A stretch of DNA of 64,000 nt, taken from assembly GCF_014268495.2 (NCBI RefSeq), contig NZ_CP077087.1:4478501-4542500 (forward strand), read 5' to 3'. The position numbers and the translations under genes were made by a program. The stretch comes from Pseudomonas monsensis (GTDB lineage: Bacteria; Pseudomonadota; Gammaproteobacteria; Pseudomonadales; Pseudomonadaceae). Positions 1 through 8,304 of this stretch are shown here, in pieces. Under the pieces are notes generated by a model that worked only from the letters and a program-made list of their open reading frames with translations, searched no databases and was not told the origin of the DNA. How positions within the stretch are numbered: position 1 is the first letter of the stretch; every line of letters begins with the position of its first letter.

Positions 1-195
1 GCGGCAGACAACGGCAAACTGGAGCGCAAACTCGCCCCTGGCCACGCCGGTGAAGCACGCCTGAGCCTCAATGAAGCGCAGTTCCGCTGGTTGTCGAACG
101 AAGATGCGATGGCGACCGAGAAACTGGCTGAGGGCATTCGTCAGTTTGCCCGTGATCAGGAGAAGCTTGAGGCGCTGTTGCAGGCCAAGCTGTGA
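1..195 (+). CDS. tal: Transaldolase, C-terminal fragment
   Basis: The window opens inside this gene; only the last 64 codons are present, ending in TGA. The visible tail (a helix with LSLNEAQFRWL, then a charged helix ending LLQAKL) resembles the C-terminus of class I transaldolases, which move a dihydroxyacetone unit between sugar phosphates in the non-oxidative pentose phosphate pathway in the cytoplasm. The neighbouring rssC and rssB genes on the other strand match the tal-rssC-rssB order of other pseudomonads, which supports the call. A strong terminator follows directly. The active-site lysine lies upstream of the window and cannot be checked. Confidence 0.85.
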   Translation, partial: AADNGKLERKLAPGHAGEARLSLNEAQFRWLSNEDAMATEKLAEGIRQFARDQEKLEALLQAKL

Positions 196-213
196 TCTGA
201 GCTGGTGAAATGC

Positions 214-249
214 AAAAAGGGCGAACCTGTGAGGGTTCGCCCTTTTTTA
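214..249 (+). terminator. Rho-independent terminator of tal
   Basis: A GGGCGAACC / GGTTCGCCC stem with a 4-base loop is followed by a run of T. It lies 18 bases after the tal stop codon and fits simple termination of that gene. Confidence 0.9.
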
Positions 250-286
250 TTCAGTCCGCCATGGAAAATGTATCGTCTGATCTAAC

Positions 287-371
287 GCCTTCGCGAGCAA
301 GCGCGCTCCCACAAGGGGATTGGTGATCGACGCTGATCCAGTGTGGGAGCGAGCTTGCTCGCGAAGAGGCC
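287..371. repeat. REPIN (pair of inverted REP sequences)
   Basis: Two copies of a GAGCAAGC/GCTCCCACA type palindrome face each other across about 28 bases. The left copy has one mismatch against the right copy. The same sequence family recurs at 8305-8395. It lies between the convergent tal and rssC genes. P. fluorescens genomes carry hundreds of such REP doublets, mobilised in trans by RAYT transposases; no RAYT gene is present here. Confidence 0.85.
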
Positions 372-397
372 GGCCCAGACAACATCACTTCATCAGA

Positions 398-880
398 TCA
401 GTGTCTTTCCAGGGCATTGACCAGGTCATGGAATGCTTCACGATTGGAGTCGTTCAGCCCCATGAGGATCTTGTGCGCTTCCAACACCTTGATCCGCACC
501 ACTTCTTCCGACTGATCCTGATCCGGCAAGTCATCCAGGCACTCCGGGCAAGGCACCGGGTGGTTGACGATGTTGAACACCTGCTCGAAGCCCATCGACT
601 GCAACAGACGGGTGATGTCATCGTGGGTGGTGACGACAGTCGGCAACAGGCCGACCTTCTGCCGCGACAGAATCGACAGCTTGGCCAGCAGGCCCAGCGT
701 GGTGCTGTCGATGCTGCGGGTTTCGGTCAAATCGATCACGATCGCGTTGAAATTCAACGCGGTGAAGATTTTCTCAATAGTCGCATCCAACGCCGAACAC
801 AGGGTCAGGCGAACTTCACCGACGAACTTCAGGACGAAGGTGCCGTCCTGCTCGGCGAACTGGATTCTACCGGTACTCAT
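398..880 (-). CDS. rssC: STAS-domain anti-sigma factor antagonist, RssC-like
   Basis: This 160-residue protein has an N-terminal STAS domain (about residues 1-100). The segment IVIDLTETRSIDSTTLGLL holds the conserved serine that is phosphorylated in anti-anti-sigma factors. The remaining ~60 residues are acidic and have no clear domain. STAS antagonists bind and sequester anti-sigma or kinase partners when unphosphorylated. Its start codon overlaps the stop codon of rssB by one base (TAATG), so the two are translationally coupled. The rssB product has a PP2C-type phosphatase domain that probably dephosphorylates this serine. By analogy with P. aeruginosa the pair should affect RpoS or the general stress response; that is inference. 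Confidence 0.88.
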   Translation of the reverse strand: MSTGRIQFAEQDGTFVLKFVGEVRLTLCSALDATIEKIFTALNFNAIVIDLTETRSIDSTTLGLLAKLSILSRQKVGLLPTVVTTHDDITRLLQSMGFEQVFNIVNHPVPCPECLDDLPDQDQSEEVVRIKVLEAHKILMGLNDSNREAFHDLVNALERH

Positions 881-2061
881 TAAAGATTCCTGCTCAACAC
901 CAACAGGGCGATATCATCCGGCATCTCCCCTAGCGTGGCCAATCCAAATACTTGCCGCAGACCATCCAGGCTGCCGCCCGCCGACTTCACCCGCTGGGGT
1001 AAAGCAGCTTCTTTTTCCTTGAGCGTGGGTTCTGGCAACAGATCCAGAATGCCATCAGACATCAGCGTCAGGCTGAACGTCGGCGGCAGCTCAAGCACGT
1101 GATCTTCGTAGGTGGCCTCATTGAAGAGCCCCACCGGCAGACCGCGCCCCTCCAGGTAACGAACACTGTCAGGCGTGTACAACACAGGCAACGGCAGATG
1201 GCCGCCGATGCTATAGGTCAACAAACCGGTCTCCTCGTCGATGACTCCACCGACCATTGTGACGTGTTTGCCCAGCTTACAACTGATCAGCCCCCGGTTG
1301 ATATGACCAAGGACCTCCGAAGGCTTGAATTCCGGCAAGGTGCCGTTGCGCTTGGATTCGAACAGCAAGCGCGTGGTCATGAACTTCAGCAGCACGGTGA
1401 CGAAGGCTGAAGAAGCGCCGTGACCCGATACGTCCGCCAGGTAAAACGCCACCCGGCGTTCGTCAACACGGAAATAGTCGACAAAATCACCCGACAGGTA
1501 CAGCGACGGGATGATCTGGTGCGCAAAGTTGAACTCGTCGATGCTCCACGGGCTTTCCGGCAGCATGTTCATCTGCACCTGGCGACCGGCGTTCTGGTCT
1601 TCCTGGAGCAGGTTCAGGCTGGCTTCGAGCTCGCGGTTGGCCTTTTCCAGCTTCTCGCGATAGCGCTGGTTTTCCAGCAGCAGACGCGCACGGTCCAAGG
1701 CCCGGCGCACGGAGTGCTCGAGCACGGCCAGATCTTCGAGAGGCTTGATCAGGTAATCCGCCGCGCCCAGGCGCAGTGCCTCGACCGCGTCGTTCATCAC
1801 GCCGGCGCCCGAAACCACGATCACCGGCGTCTGCGGTGATCGCTCGGTAACCTGGCGGATAAGTTCGAGACCGCCCATCTGCGGCATGCGCAGATCGCAG
1901 ATGACCAAGTCGGGCTTTTCTTGCTCGAATACCTGAAGACCCTGTTGGCCATTGCTGGCCTGCAGGACGCTGAAACCACTGTCTTCCAAATAGGCCGCGA
2001 GACTCGCGCGCACTACCTCGTCATCATCGATTATCAGCAGCGTGGCACTGGTTTTTGGCAT
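880..2061 (-). CDS. rssB: Response regulator with PP2C-type phosphatase domain, RssB-like
   Basis: The protein has an N-terminal receiver domain (about residues 1-120, phosphoacceptor Asp in VICDLRMPQMGG), a coiled-coil linker (about 125-165) and a C-terminal SpoIIE/PP2C phosphatase domain with metal ligands in LADVSGHG and LMSDG. In this family, receiver phosphorylation controls phosphatase action on a STAS partner, here the coupled rssC. Unlike E. coli RssB, which delivers RpoS to ClpXP without phosphatase activity, the pseudomonad form keeps intact phosphatase motifs. I chose the ATG at 2061 because MPKTSATLLIIDDDE is the normal receiver start (393 aa). An in-frame ATG at 2106 would add 15 residues and has a weak AGGG before it. 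Confidence 0.9.
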   Translation of the reverse strand: MPKTSATLLIIDDDEVVRASLAAYLEDSGFSVLQASNGQQGLQVFEQEKPDLVICDLRMPQMGGLELIRQVTERSPQTPVIVVSGAGVMNDAVEALRLGAADYLIKPLEDLAVLEHSVRRALDRARLLLENQRYREKLEKANRELEASLNLLQEDQNAGRQVQMNMLPESPWSIDEFNFAHQIIPSLYLSGDFVDYFRVDERRVAFYLADVSGHGASSAFVTVLLKFMTTRLLFESKRNGTLPEFKPSEVLGHINRGLISCKLGKHVTMVGGVIDEETGLLTYSIGGHLPLPVLYTPDSVRYLEGRGLPVGLFNEATYEDHVLELPPTFSLTLMSDGILDLLPEPTLKEKEAALPQRVKSAGGSLDGLRQVFGLATLGEMPDDIALLVLSRNL

Positions 2062-2335
2062 GTGGGCAAACGGCGCCAGAATTAGGTTGGCGTAGTGGGC
2101 AGGCATCGGGCCCTGCGCAGACTACTGGATTCGCTTTCTAGCCTCTCTGCTGCACCGCTTTAGAGCATTGGCTCTGCACACGGTTGCACCAGAGGTGCCC
2201 TTCTAAGGCGCAGACGGTACTCCCATCCGCAGAGCGTTTCAAGCATGCGCCGATGGTCGCTTGACGACTTTACTTGTCAAATCACCGAGAGTTATAAGAA
2301 CAGCTCAAACCGTAACCCAATGGAAGGACGAACCT

Positions 2336-2635
2336 ATGAGTCAAACCAGTCGGGACTACAGCGAAAAGCGCGATTTCATCCGCATGCGGGTCGATGCCGA
2401 TGTCGTGCTGATTCATGAAGGTGATCAGATCAGCGCGGTGTGCATCGACCTCTCCAGCAGCGGCATGCAGGTTGAAGCGCCGCGGCAGTTCGCGGTCGGC
2501 GACCGCTTGCGCGTGCGCATAGATTCCGACCATGCGGCACTCAGCGGCCTGGAAGCCGAGACTGAGGTGGTCTGGGTCAAGGCTCAGGAAGGCGATAGCC
2601 AGAAGCTCGGCCTGAGCATCCTGAAGATGAAATAA
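2336..2635 (+). CDS. PilZ-domain c-di-GMP binding protein
   Basis: This 99-residue protein is a single PilZ domain. Both ligand motifs are intact: RxxxR in KRDFIRMR near residue 12 and DxSxxG in DLSSSGMQ near residue 40. It should therefore bind cyclic di-GMP. Such stand-alone PilZ proteins act as adaptors for motility or exopolysaccharide machinery; the target cannot be read from sequence. The ATG at 2336 was chosen because GGAAGGA lies 8 bases upstream. It is divergent from rssB and converges on mlaA across a shared terminator. Confidence 0.88.
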   Translation: MSQTSRDYSEKRDFIRMRVDADVVLIHEGDQISAVCIDLSSSGMQVEAPRQFAVGDRLRVRIDSDHAALSGLEAETEVVWVKAQEGDSQKLGLSILKMK

Positions 2636-2643
2636 CTACACAC

Positions 2644-2676
2644 AAAAAAGGCGACCCTGAGGTCGCCTTTCTGTTT
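2644..2676. terminator. Bidirectional terminator between the PilZ gene and mlaA
   Basis: AAAGGCGACC / GGTCGCCTTT forms a stem with a 4-base loop and has A-rich and T-rich flanks, so it can end transcription from both sides. Confidence 0.88.
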
Positions 2677-2688
2677 TACCGGTCGAAA

Positions 2689-3378
2689 TTAAAAATCGTC
2701 TACGACCTTGCCATCCTTCACTTTGAACTCGCGATTCTGCAAGTAAGCGTTGCGGATGAAGGTGTACTTGTCGCCGCTGATCAGCTTCTCGCTCGACAAC
2801 AGGCTGGCACGGGTGTCGACGATGTTCAGGCCGAACACCGAGTTACGCACAGGCACGTCGTTGATGTAGCGGTACGGGCCGGTGTAGCTGTCGACGTATC
2901 TGGAAGGTGCGTCACGCAGTGTGCTCGGGCCAAGCAACGGCAGCATCACGTACGGGCCACTGCTGACACCCCAGTAGCCAAGGGTCTGGCCGAAATCTTC
3001 GTCGCTGCGGTTCAGACCCATCTTGGTGCCGACGTCGAAGAAACCGAGCAGGCCGAAGGTGGTGTTGAAAATGATCCGCGCGGTGTCGACACCGGCGGCG
3101 GCAGGTTTGGCCTGCAGAATGTTGTTCGCCAGGTTAGTGACGTCACCGACGTTGCGGAACATGTTGTGGATGCCGTCTTCAAGGAACTGCGGCGTGACAA
3201 ACTCATAGCCTTGGGCCAAAGGCTTCAGTGCATAGGTGTCGACGAAGTCGTTGAACTGGAAGATCGGACGGTTGACGCTCTCCCAAGGGTCTTCTTCCGT
3301 TGCGGCCTGAGTGGCGAACGGAGCCAGCAACAGGCCGGCACATACACAAAGCTGAGCGAGCGGATTGCTCCAGCGCAT
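2689..3378 (-). CDS. mlaA: MlaA/VacJ family outer-membrane lipid asymmetry protein
   Basis: This 229-residue protein has an N-terminal signal sequence and the MlaA family opening DPWESVNRPIFQFND. The conserved GxxLGxWG-type segment (GQTLGYWGVSSGPY) and LLGPSTLRD follow. MlaA sits in the outer membrane with porins and extracts mislocalised phospholipid from the outer leaflet for return through the Mla pathway. E. coli MlaA is a lipoprotein, but this one shows no clear lipobox; the signal ends in an Ala-x-Ala type site (ATQAA). The ATG at 3378 has AAGGAG correctly placed. The rest of the mla operon is not in this window. Confidence 0.92.
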   Translation of the reverse strand: MRWSNPLAQLCVCAGLLLAPFATQAATEEDPWESVNRPIFQFNDFVDTYALKPLAQGYEFVTPQFLEDGIHNMFRNVGDVTNLANNILQAKPAAAGVDTARIIFNTTFGLLGFFDVGTKMGLNRSDEDFGQTLGYWGVSSGPYVMLPLLGPSTLRDAPSRYVDSYTGPYRYINDVPVRNSVFGLNIVDTRASLLSSEKLISGDKYTFIRNAYLQNREFKVKDGKVVDDF

Positions 3379-3575
3379 AGAAAACTCCTTGGATTTGTAC
3401 TGTCGCGGGCGTCGGGGCCCGGGCATTAAGGCCGTTAGTATAAGCGTAAAAGGCCGTTTGGGCAGTCCGCCAATTGTGCAAACTTGTAGGAACGTTCCCG
3501 CGCCGCCGTTCACGCACCCGTCACGCAACTGTCACCTACAGTCTCTAGCCTTATCGCTATTTCAGGGACGTTGCC

Positions 3576-4196
3576 ATGTCACATGCCGAAACCTTGCCCT
3601 TCGCCGAGCCCGGTCTGACCGCCGTCCTGTTCGGTCTCAGCGGTTGCCTGGTGGATTTCGGTGCCCGCGCGCAACAACACAGCGGCGTCCTGCCCGAACA
3701 CGTCGAAGCCACACCCGGTGCGCTCGACAGCCTGCACAGTTTGCAGCGCCAACAGATTCCCTGTGCGTGGCTCGATGAACTGCCCCCTGCCCTCACTCAA
3801 GCGCTGGCGGCTGCGCTGCCGGCCTGGATCAAACCTGCACAACACTCGGCAACCCTCAATCCGTGGCCGTCGCCCAACGCTTGCTGGCAAGCGCTGATGG
3901 AGCTGAACGTCGCCAGCCTGGACGGCTGCGTGCTGGTCAGCGGCGAACCGCGCCTGCTGCAAGCGGGCCTGAATGCCGGATTGTGGACGATTGGCCTGGC
4001 CTCCTGCGGCTCACTGTGCGGCCTGGCGCCGAGCGAATGGCAGGCGCTGACGCAGAAAGAACGCGAACAACGGCGCGGCAAAGCGACCGTGCAACTGTTC
4101 AGCCTCGGGGTGCATTCGGTGATTGATCATCTGGGTGAGCTCGACACCTGCCTGGCAGACATCCGCCTGCGTCGCCTCAAAGGTGAAAAGCCCTGA
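3576..4196 (+). CDS. HAD-fold protein related to phosphonoacetaldehyde hydrolase, active site degenerate
   Basis: This 206-residue protein follows the layout of PhnX-type HAD proteins. The N-terminal strand AVLFGLSGCLVDFGA aligns with the phosphonatase motif I (LDWAGTTVDFG), but the nucleophile Asp position is Gly, and the second position is Ser rather than Ala. The cap segment that carries the Schiff-base Lys in true phosphonatases (after LKSLRERG-like sequence) reads LQRQQIPCAWLDELPP with no lysine. It is also shorter than PhnX (about 275 aa). It therefore probably lacks hydrolase activity. A homologue at the same position in P. aeruginosa is annotated as a probable phosphonoacetaldehyde hydrolase. 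It diverges from mlaA. Confidence 0.75.
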   Translation: MSHAETLPFAEPGLTAVLFGLSGCLVDFGARAQQHSGVLPEHVEATPGALDSLHSLQRQQIPCAWLDELPPALTQALAAALPAWIKPAQHSATLNPWPSPNACWQALMELNVASLDGCVLVSGEPRLLQAGLNAGLWTIGLASCGSLCGLAPSEWQALTQKEREQRRGKATVQLFSLGVHSVIDHLGELDTCLADIRLRRLKGEKP

Positions 4197-4305
4197 TCGG
4201 GATCATGCAGGTTCGACGCGAGTGGATTAATCTAAAGGTCAGCCATAGACCTTTGGCGCGCGGCTGCGGTCAATGCCAGTGCCTCTAGATAAAAGGAACC
4301 ACGTC

Positions 4306-4569
4306 ATGCCCGCTCAAGAACTGCAGAAACAACTCGATACCCTGCGCGAGCAACTGGAGCAGAATCCACCGCTGTCCGAAGCAGAGCGTGAAGATCTGCA
4401 TGCCCTGATGGCGCAGATCGAATCGGAAATCAAACTGGAGAGCGCCACGCAGTACGCCAGCATCGCTGATGGCGTGAACCTGGCGGTGGAACGCTTTGAA
4501 GTGGAACACCCGACTATTGCCGGCACCCTGCGCAATATCTTCAATGCGCTGGGCAGCATGGGGATCTGA
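4306..4569 (+). CDS. DUF4404 family small protein
   Basis: This 87-residue protein has an N-terminal heptad-rich coiled coil (LQKQLDTLREQLEQNPPLS) and a C-terminal half ending in ERFEVEHPTIAGTLRNIFNALGSMGI, the typical DUF4404 pattern. It has no signal peptide or membrane segment, so it is probably cytoplasmic and oligomeric. Function is unknown. The ATG at 4306 was chosen because AAAAGGA stands upstream. A terminator follows 20 bases after the stop. Confidence 0.75.
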   Translation: MPAQELQKQLDTLREQLEQNPPLSEAEREDLHALMAQIESEIKLESATQYASIADGVNLAVERFEVEHPTIAGTLRNIFNALGSMGI

Positions 4570-4588
4570 TCACCCTCCCACTGCAATG

Positions 4589-4624
4589 CAAAAAGCCCTG
4601 CCATCACCGGCAGGGCTTTTTCAT
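4589..4624. terminator. Terminator after the DUF4404 gene
   Basis: The stem AAGCCCTGCC / GGCAGGGCTT has a short loop and a T run on the plus strand. A-rich sequence on the other side lets it serve queF, which converges from the minus strand. Confidence 0.88.
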
Positions 4625-4675
4625 TTTCGTGATTTGAAACGTTTTCCCATGTAGGAGTGAGCCTACAGAGGTTGT

Positions 4676-5506
4676 TTATTGACGGACCAGACGGTGGTTC
4701 GGCAGTTGTACAGATTCAGTACTGCGATACGGGTTGATATCCAGACCGCCGCGACGCACGTAACGTGCAAATACCGTGAGTTTCTCCGGCTTCAGCAGGC
4801 GCTGCAGGTCGAGGAAAATCCGCTCCACGCACTGTTCGTGGAAGTCCGAATGCTGGCGGAAGCTGACGATGTACTCCAGCAGACTGGCGTGATCCAGTGC
4901 CGCACCGCGATATTGCACCACCACACTGCCCCAGTCCGGCTGGCTGGTGACCGGGCAGTTGGATTTGAGCAGATGGCTGTGCACGCTTTCTTCGACAACC
5001 CGCGAATTGTCGCAACGCAGCAGTTCCGGACGCGGATGCTCATAGTTGCTGACGCTGATGTCGAGGTCGTCGATGCACACGCCGGGCAACGCCACGACAC
5101 CTTCCGCTTCGACCTCCTTCAGACTGCGCACCCGCACGCCTACCGGTTTGCCGGCAGCCGCCGACAGATCCTTGACCAGTGTCGCTTCGAGCGCGGCGAT
5201 GTCGGCGAACGGCGTCTGGTTCAGCGAGTTCAGATACAGCTTGAACGACTTCGACTCGATGATGTTCGGCGAATCGGCGGGAATACTGAACTCACCAATC
5301 GCCACCACCGGTTTGCCCGACGGCAGCAGCCACGACAGTTCGAAGCAGTTCCAGAAATCCACACCTTCATACGGCAGGGTGTCGGCGGTCAGGCCCAGTT
5401 CGGCCCACTTCGCGGTGCGCGGGATCGGGAACAACAGGGACGGCGTGTACGTGGCGATGTATTCGCTGGATTTGCCCAGCGGCGAATGTTCGGCTGCGGG
5501 ATGCAT
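4676..5506 (-). CDS. queF: NADPH-dependent 7-cyano-7-deazaguanine reductase
   Basis: This is the long, two-domain (YqcD-type) QueF, 276 residues. It reduces preQ0 to preQ1 with NADPH in queuosine biosynthesis, the only known nitrile reduction in metabolism. Key features are the QueF motif ESKSFKLYLNS (residues 84-94), the thioimide-forming Cys184 in NCPVTSQPDWGSV, and the general acid Asp191. I saw no preQ1 riboswitch upstream. copI lies upstream on the same strand with a 61-base gap. Confidence 0.95.
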   Translation of the reverse strand: MHPAAEHSPLGKSSEYIATYTPSLLFPIPRTAKWAELGLTADTLPYEGVDFWNCFELSWLLPSGKPVVAIGEFSIPADSPNIIESKSFKLYLNSLNQTPFADIAALEATLVKDLSAAAGKPVGVRVRSLKEVEAEGVVALPGVCIDDLDISVSNYEHPRPELLRCDNSRVVEESVHSHLLKSNCPVTSQPDWGSVVVQYRGAALDHASLLEYIVSFRQHSDFHEQCVERIFLDLQRLLKPEKLTVFARYVRRGGLDINPYRSTESVQLPNHRLVRQ

Positions 5507-5567
5507 GGCGGAAACCTGACTGAAGAATCAGCGGATTCTACCAGCCTTTGCGCCCGCCTTTGAGTGC

Positions 5568-6101
5568 TTACTGACTGACCGTCAGTTTGCCGACCATGCC
5601 GGCCTGGTAATGACCGGGAATATTGCAGGCAAATTCCAGGCTGGTGGCCTTGCTGAAGGTCCAGGTCAATTCCGCGGTTGTACCCGGTTCGACCAGCACA
5701 CTGTTCGGGTCGTCGTGCTTCATGCCGTGGCCCATCGCGGCGTGATCCATGCCCGCCATATCGTGGGACATGTGCTTCATGCCGGTCGGCGTAAGCATGC
5801 CGCTTTGCTGCATCTGCAGCATTTCCTGCTGGTGCCTGGCGTGCATCGCCGCGTCACCCAGGTTGAATTCATGCAGCAACTGGCCTTTATTCACCAGCAC
5901 AAAACGAACGGTCTCACCGGCCTTGACCTGAATCGCCTTGGGATCGAACGACATATCGCCCATCACCACCTCGATGCTGCGGGTGGCCTTGGCGGCCGGT
6001 GCCGGTTGACCGAAGTCATAGGTGTGCGCTGGCGCGGCCCACACCGGCGCGCTCAACGCCAACAAACAGGCGCTCAGCGCCAGGGATTTGCGCAAAAACA
6101 T
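5568..6101 (-). CDS. copI: Periplasmic cupredoxin-like copper protein, CopI type
   Basis: This 177-residue protein has a signal peptide ending near VWAA (about residue 23) and a plastocyanin-like fold. Candidate type I copper ligands are the His in LLHEFNLG and Cys, His and Met in FACNIPGHYQAGMVG. Between them is an insert of about 45 residues rich in Met and His (for example MKHMSHDMAGMDHAAMGHGMKH), typical of Cu(I)-handling proteins. It should bind periplasmic copper and take part in copper tolerance. It is divergent from copRS and shares an operator region with it. CopI is the closest family; the symbol is by similarity. Confidence 0.85.
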   Translation of the reverse strand: MFLRKSLALSACLLALSAPVWAAPAHTYDFGQPAPAAKATRSIEVVMGDMSFDPKAIQVKAGETVRFVLVNKGQLLHEFNLGDAAMHARHQQEMLQMQQSGMLTPTGMKHMSHDMAGMDHAAMGHGMKHDDPNSVLVEPGTTAELTWTFSKATSLEFACNIPGHYQAGMVGKLTVSQ

Positions 6102-6165
6102 GGTCGTACTCCAACAAGATAAGGTTCAGCCTGTGGGAAACTTTAGCCGGACTGCGCTGGCATCT

Positions 6166-6196
6166 ACCTGACAGGCAGATTACAACTTTGTCAGGT
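6166..6196. promoter_or_regulatory. Candidate CopR operator between copI and copR
   Basis: A perfect 8-base inverted repeat, ACCTGACA / TGTCAGGT, is separated by 15 bases. Within it, 6180-6193 reads TTACAACTTTGTCA, one mismatch from the CusR/CopR-type box TGACAA-NN-TTGTCA. It sits in the 155-base divergent spacer between copI and copR, where a copper-responsive activator would be expected to bind. Confidence 0.7.
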
Positions 6197-6256
6197 TGGC
6201 GCGTGTTGCCGTTGCGCACGGTATAAAACCTTCGTGTCTATCACCCCGAGCCGCCC

Positions 6257-6937
6257 ATGAAACTGTTGATCGTCGAAGACCAAGCGAAAACCGGCCAATA
6301 CCTGCGCCAGGGCCTGACCGAGGCCGGTTTCAACACGGAACTGGTGGCCGACGGCAACAGCGGCCAGCACCTGGCGTTGAGTGGTGATTATGCGCTGTTG
6401 ATCCTCGACGTGATGCTGCCCGGTCGCAGTGGCTGGCAGATTCTGCAAGCGGTGCGCAGCGCCGGACTGGATACCCCGGTCCTGTTTCTGACGGCCAGGG
6501 ACGCCGTGGAAGACCGGGTGCACGGCCTTGAACTCGGCGCTGACGATTATCTGGTCAAGCCTTTCGCCTTCTCCGAACTGCTGGCCCGGGTACGCAGCCT
6601 GTTGCGCCGCGGCAGCGCCACGCCACAGGAAACCAGCCTGCAACTGGCCGACCTGCGCCTAGACCTGATCCGCCGCCGGGTCGAGCGCAGTGGTCAGCGC
6701 ATCGACCTGACCGCCAAGGAATTCGCCCTGCTGGAAATGCTCTTGCGCCGCCAGGGTGAAGTGCTGCCGAAGTCGCTGATCGCTTCGCAGGTCTGGGACA
6801 TGAATTTCGACAGCGACACCAATGTCATCGAAGTGGCGATCCGCCGGTTGCGCCTGAAGATCGACGATGAGTTCCCGAACAAACTGATCCACACCGTGCG
6901 CGGCATGGGTTACGTGCTTGAAGAGCGTGGTGCCTGA
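6257..6937 (+). CDS. copR: Copper-responsive OmpR-family response regulator
   Basis: This 226-residue protein has a receiver domain (about 1-115, phosphoacceptor Asp in LLILDVMLPGRSGW, conserved Lys in LVKPFAFSELLAR) and an OmpR/PhoB winged helix (about 125-225) ending HTVRGMGYVLEERG. It belongs to the CopR/CusR branch, which activates periplasmic copper-resistance genes. The gene runs into copS with a one-base overlap (TGATG) and is divergent from copI, so copI is the likely direct target. Assignment to copper, rather than another heavy metal, rests mainly on this neighbourhood. Confidence 0.9.
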   Translation: MKLLIVEDQAKTGQYLRQGLTEAGFNTELVADGNSGQHLALSGDYALLILDVMLPGRSGWQILQAVRSAGLDTPVLFLTARDAVEDRVHGLELGADDYLVKPFAFSELLARVRSLLRRGSATPQETSLQLADLRLDLIRRRVERSGQRIDLTAKEFALLEMLLRRQGEVLPKSLIASQVWDMNFDSDTNVIEVAIRRLRLKIDDEFPNKLIHTVRGMGYVLEERGA

Positions 6938-8286
6938 TGCGCCGCTTGTCCTTGAGTTCGCGTCTGGCCCTGTTGTTTGCCGCGTGTACCGCCGTGGTCT
7001 CGCTGTTCGCCGGGGTGTTGTTCAACCGCGCCAGCGAGGCGCACTTTATCGAACTCGATCAGCAACAACTGGACGGCAAACTGATCGGCCTGCGCCGCGC
7101 CTTGCAGGCTGTCCAACCGGGCACCGGCGAAGCGCGGCTGGCGGATGAAATGAGCCGGCAGGCCGATCTGTCACTGCGCATCACCGGCAGCGACGGCCAA
7201 CGCTGGTACGACAGCTCGACGCACATCCCCAAGGAGTTGCCGCAACAACCCGGGCTGGCAACCCTCCATCAGGATGGCACCGATTACCGCGTGCTCAACG
7301 CCCCGCTCTACCCGGACAAAAGCGATTCGCCGCAACTGACACTGTTGCTGGACATCACCCACCACCAACACTTCCTGCAACGCATGCAGCATCTGATCTG
7401 GCTGACCGTCGGCCTCTCGGCACTGGCCACCGCGCTGCTCGGCGCCTGGGCGGCACGCAGCGGCTTGCGACCTTTGCGGCGCATGAGCGCGGTGGCCCGT
7501 GGGATTTCCGCCCAATCGCTGAATGCCCGCCTGCCGGAAGGGCAAATGCCGCCCGAGCTTGCGGAAATGGCCCACAGCTTCAACGCCATGCTCGGACGCC
7601 TCGACGACTCGTTTCAACGGCTGTCGGCATTCTCGGCCGACATCGCCCATGAACTGCGCACGCCGCTGTCGAATCTGCTGACTCACACCCAGGTCACCCT
7701 CACCCGCCCACGGCCGATCGAGGATTACCGCGAAGCTCTGCACAGTAACCTCGAAGAACTGCAATGGATGGCGCAACTGGTCAACGACATGTTGTACCTG
7801 GCCAAGGCGGATCACGGTTTGTTGATGCCCAAGCGTGAGGCGCTGGAACTGGCGGACGAGAGCGACGTGTTGCTGGAGTTTTTCGCGCCACTGGCCGAGG
7901 ACGCCGGAGTGACGCTGAGTCGCGAGGGTAACGCGCAGATAAAAGGTGATCGCAGCATGCTGCGTCGGGCCTTGTCGAATTTGCTGGATAACGCGCTGCG
8001 CTTTACCCCGGCGGCGGGCAGCGTGCACCTGTCCATTGTCGATCAGCCGCACGCCGTGCAGGTGTCGGTCGAAAACAGTGGTGACGGGATTTCAGCCGAA
8101 CTGTTGCCGCGGTTGTTCGACCGCTTTTATCGCGCAGATCCGGCGCGGCAGGAAGGCAGCAGCGAGCATGCGGGGTTGGGGCTGGCGATTACGCAATCGA
8201 TCGTCCGGGCCCATGGTGGGGAGATTCATTGCGAATCAGAAGCGGGATGGACGCGGTTTGTGATCGAGTTGCCCAAGGGGAAATGA
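6937..8286 (+). CDS. copS: Copper-sensing histidine kinase
   Basis: This 449-residue inner-membrane kinase has TM1 near residues 8-27, a periplasmic sensor of about 120 residues, TM2 (LIWLTVGLSALATALLGAW), HAMP, a dimerisation domain with the phosphoacceptor His in ADIAHELRTPLSNLL, and an ATPase domain (NLLDNALRFTP, LFDRFYRAD, GLGLAI). It matches the CusS/CopS heavy-metal sensor family, whose periplasmic domain binds Cu(I) or Ag(I). It is translationally coupled to copR. A REPIN follows immediately after the stop. Confidence 0.9.
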   Translation: MRRLSLSSRLALLFAACTAVVSLFAGVLFNRASEAHFIELDQQQLDGKLIGLRRALQAVQPGTGEARLADEMSRQADLSLRITGSDGQRWYDSSTHIPKELPQQPGLATLHQDGTDYRVLNAPLYPDKSDSPQLTLLLDITHHQHFLQRMQHLIWLTVGLSALATALLGAWAARSGLRPLRRMSAVARGISAQSLNARLPEGQMPPELAEMAHSFNAMLGRLDDSFQRLSAFSADIAHELRTPLSNLLTHTQVTLTRPRPIEDYREALHSNLEELQWMAQLVNDMLYLAKADHGLLMPKREALELADESDVLLEFFAPLAEDAGVTLSREGNAQIKGDRSMLRRALSNLLDNALRFTPAAGSVHLSIVDQPHAVQVSVENSGDGISAELLPRLFDRFYRADPARQEGSSEHAGLGLAITQSIVRAHGGEIHCESEAGWTRFVIELPKGK

Positions 8287-8304
8287 GGCCGGCCATTCAG
8301 GCCC

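Noticed and set aside
5507..5567. preQ1 riboswitch before queF
   Set aside because: The 61-base spacer shows no preQ1 aptamer hairpin plus A-rich tail near the ribosome site.
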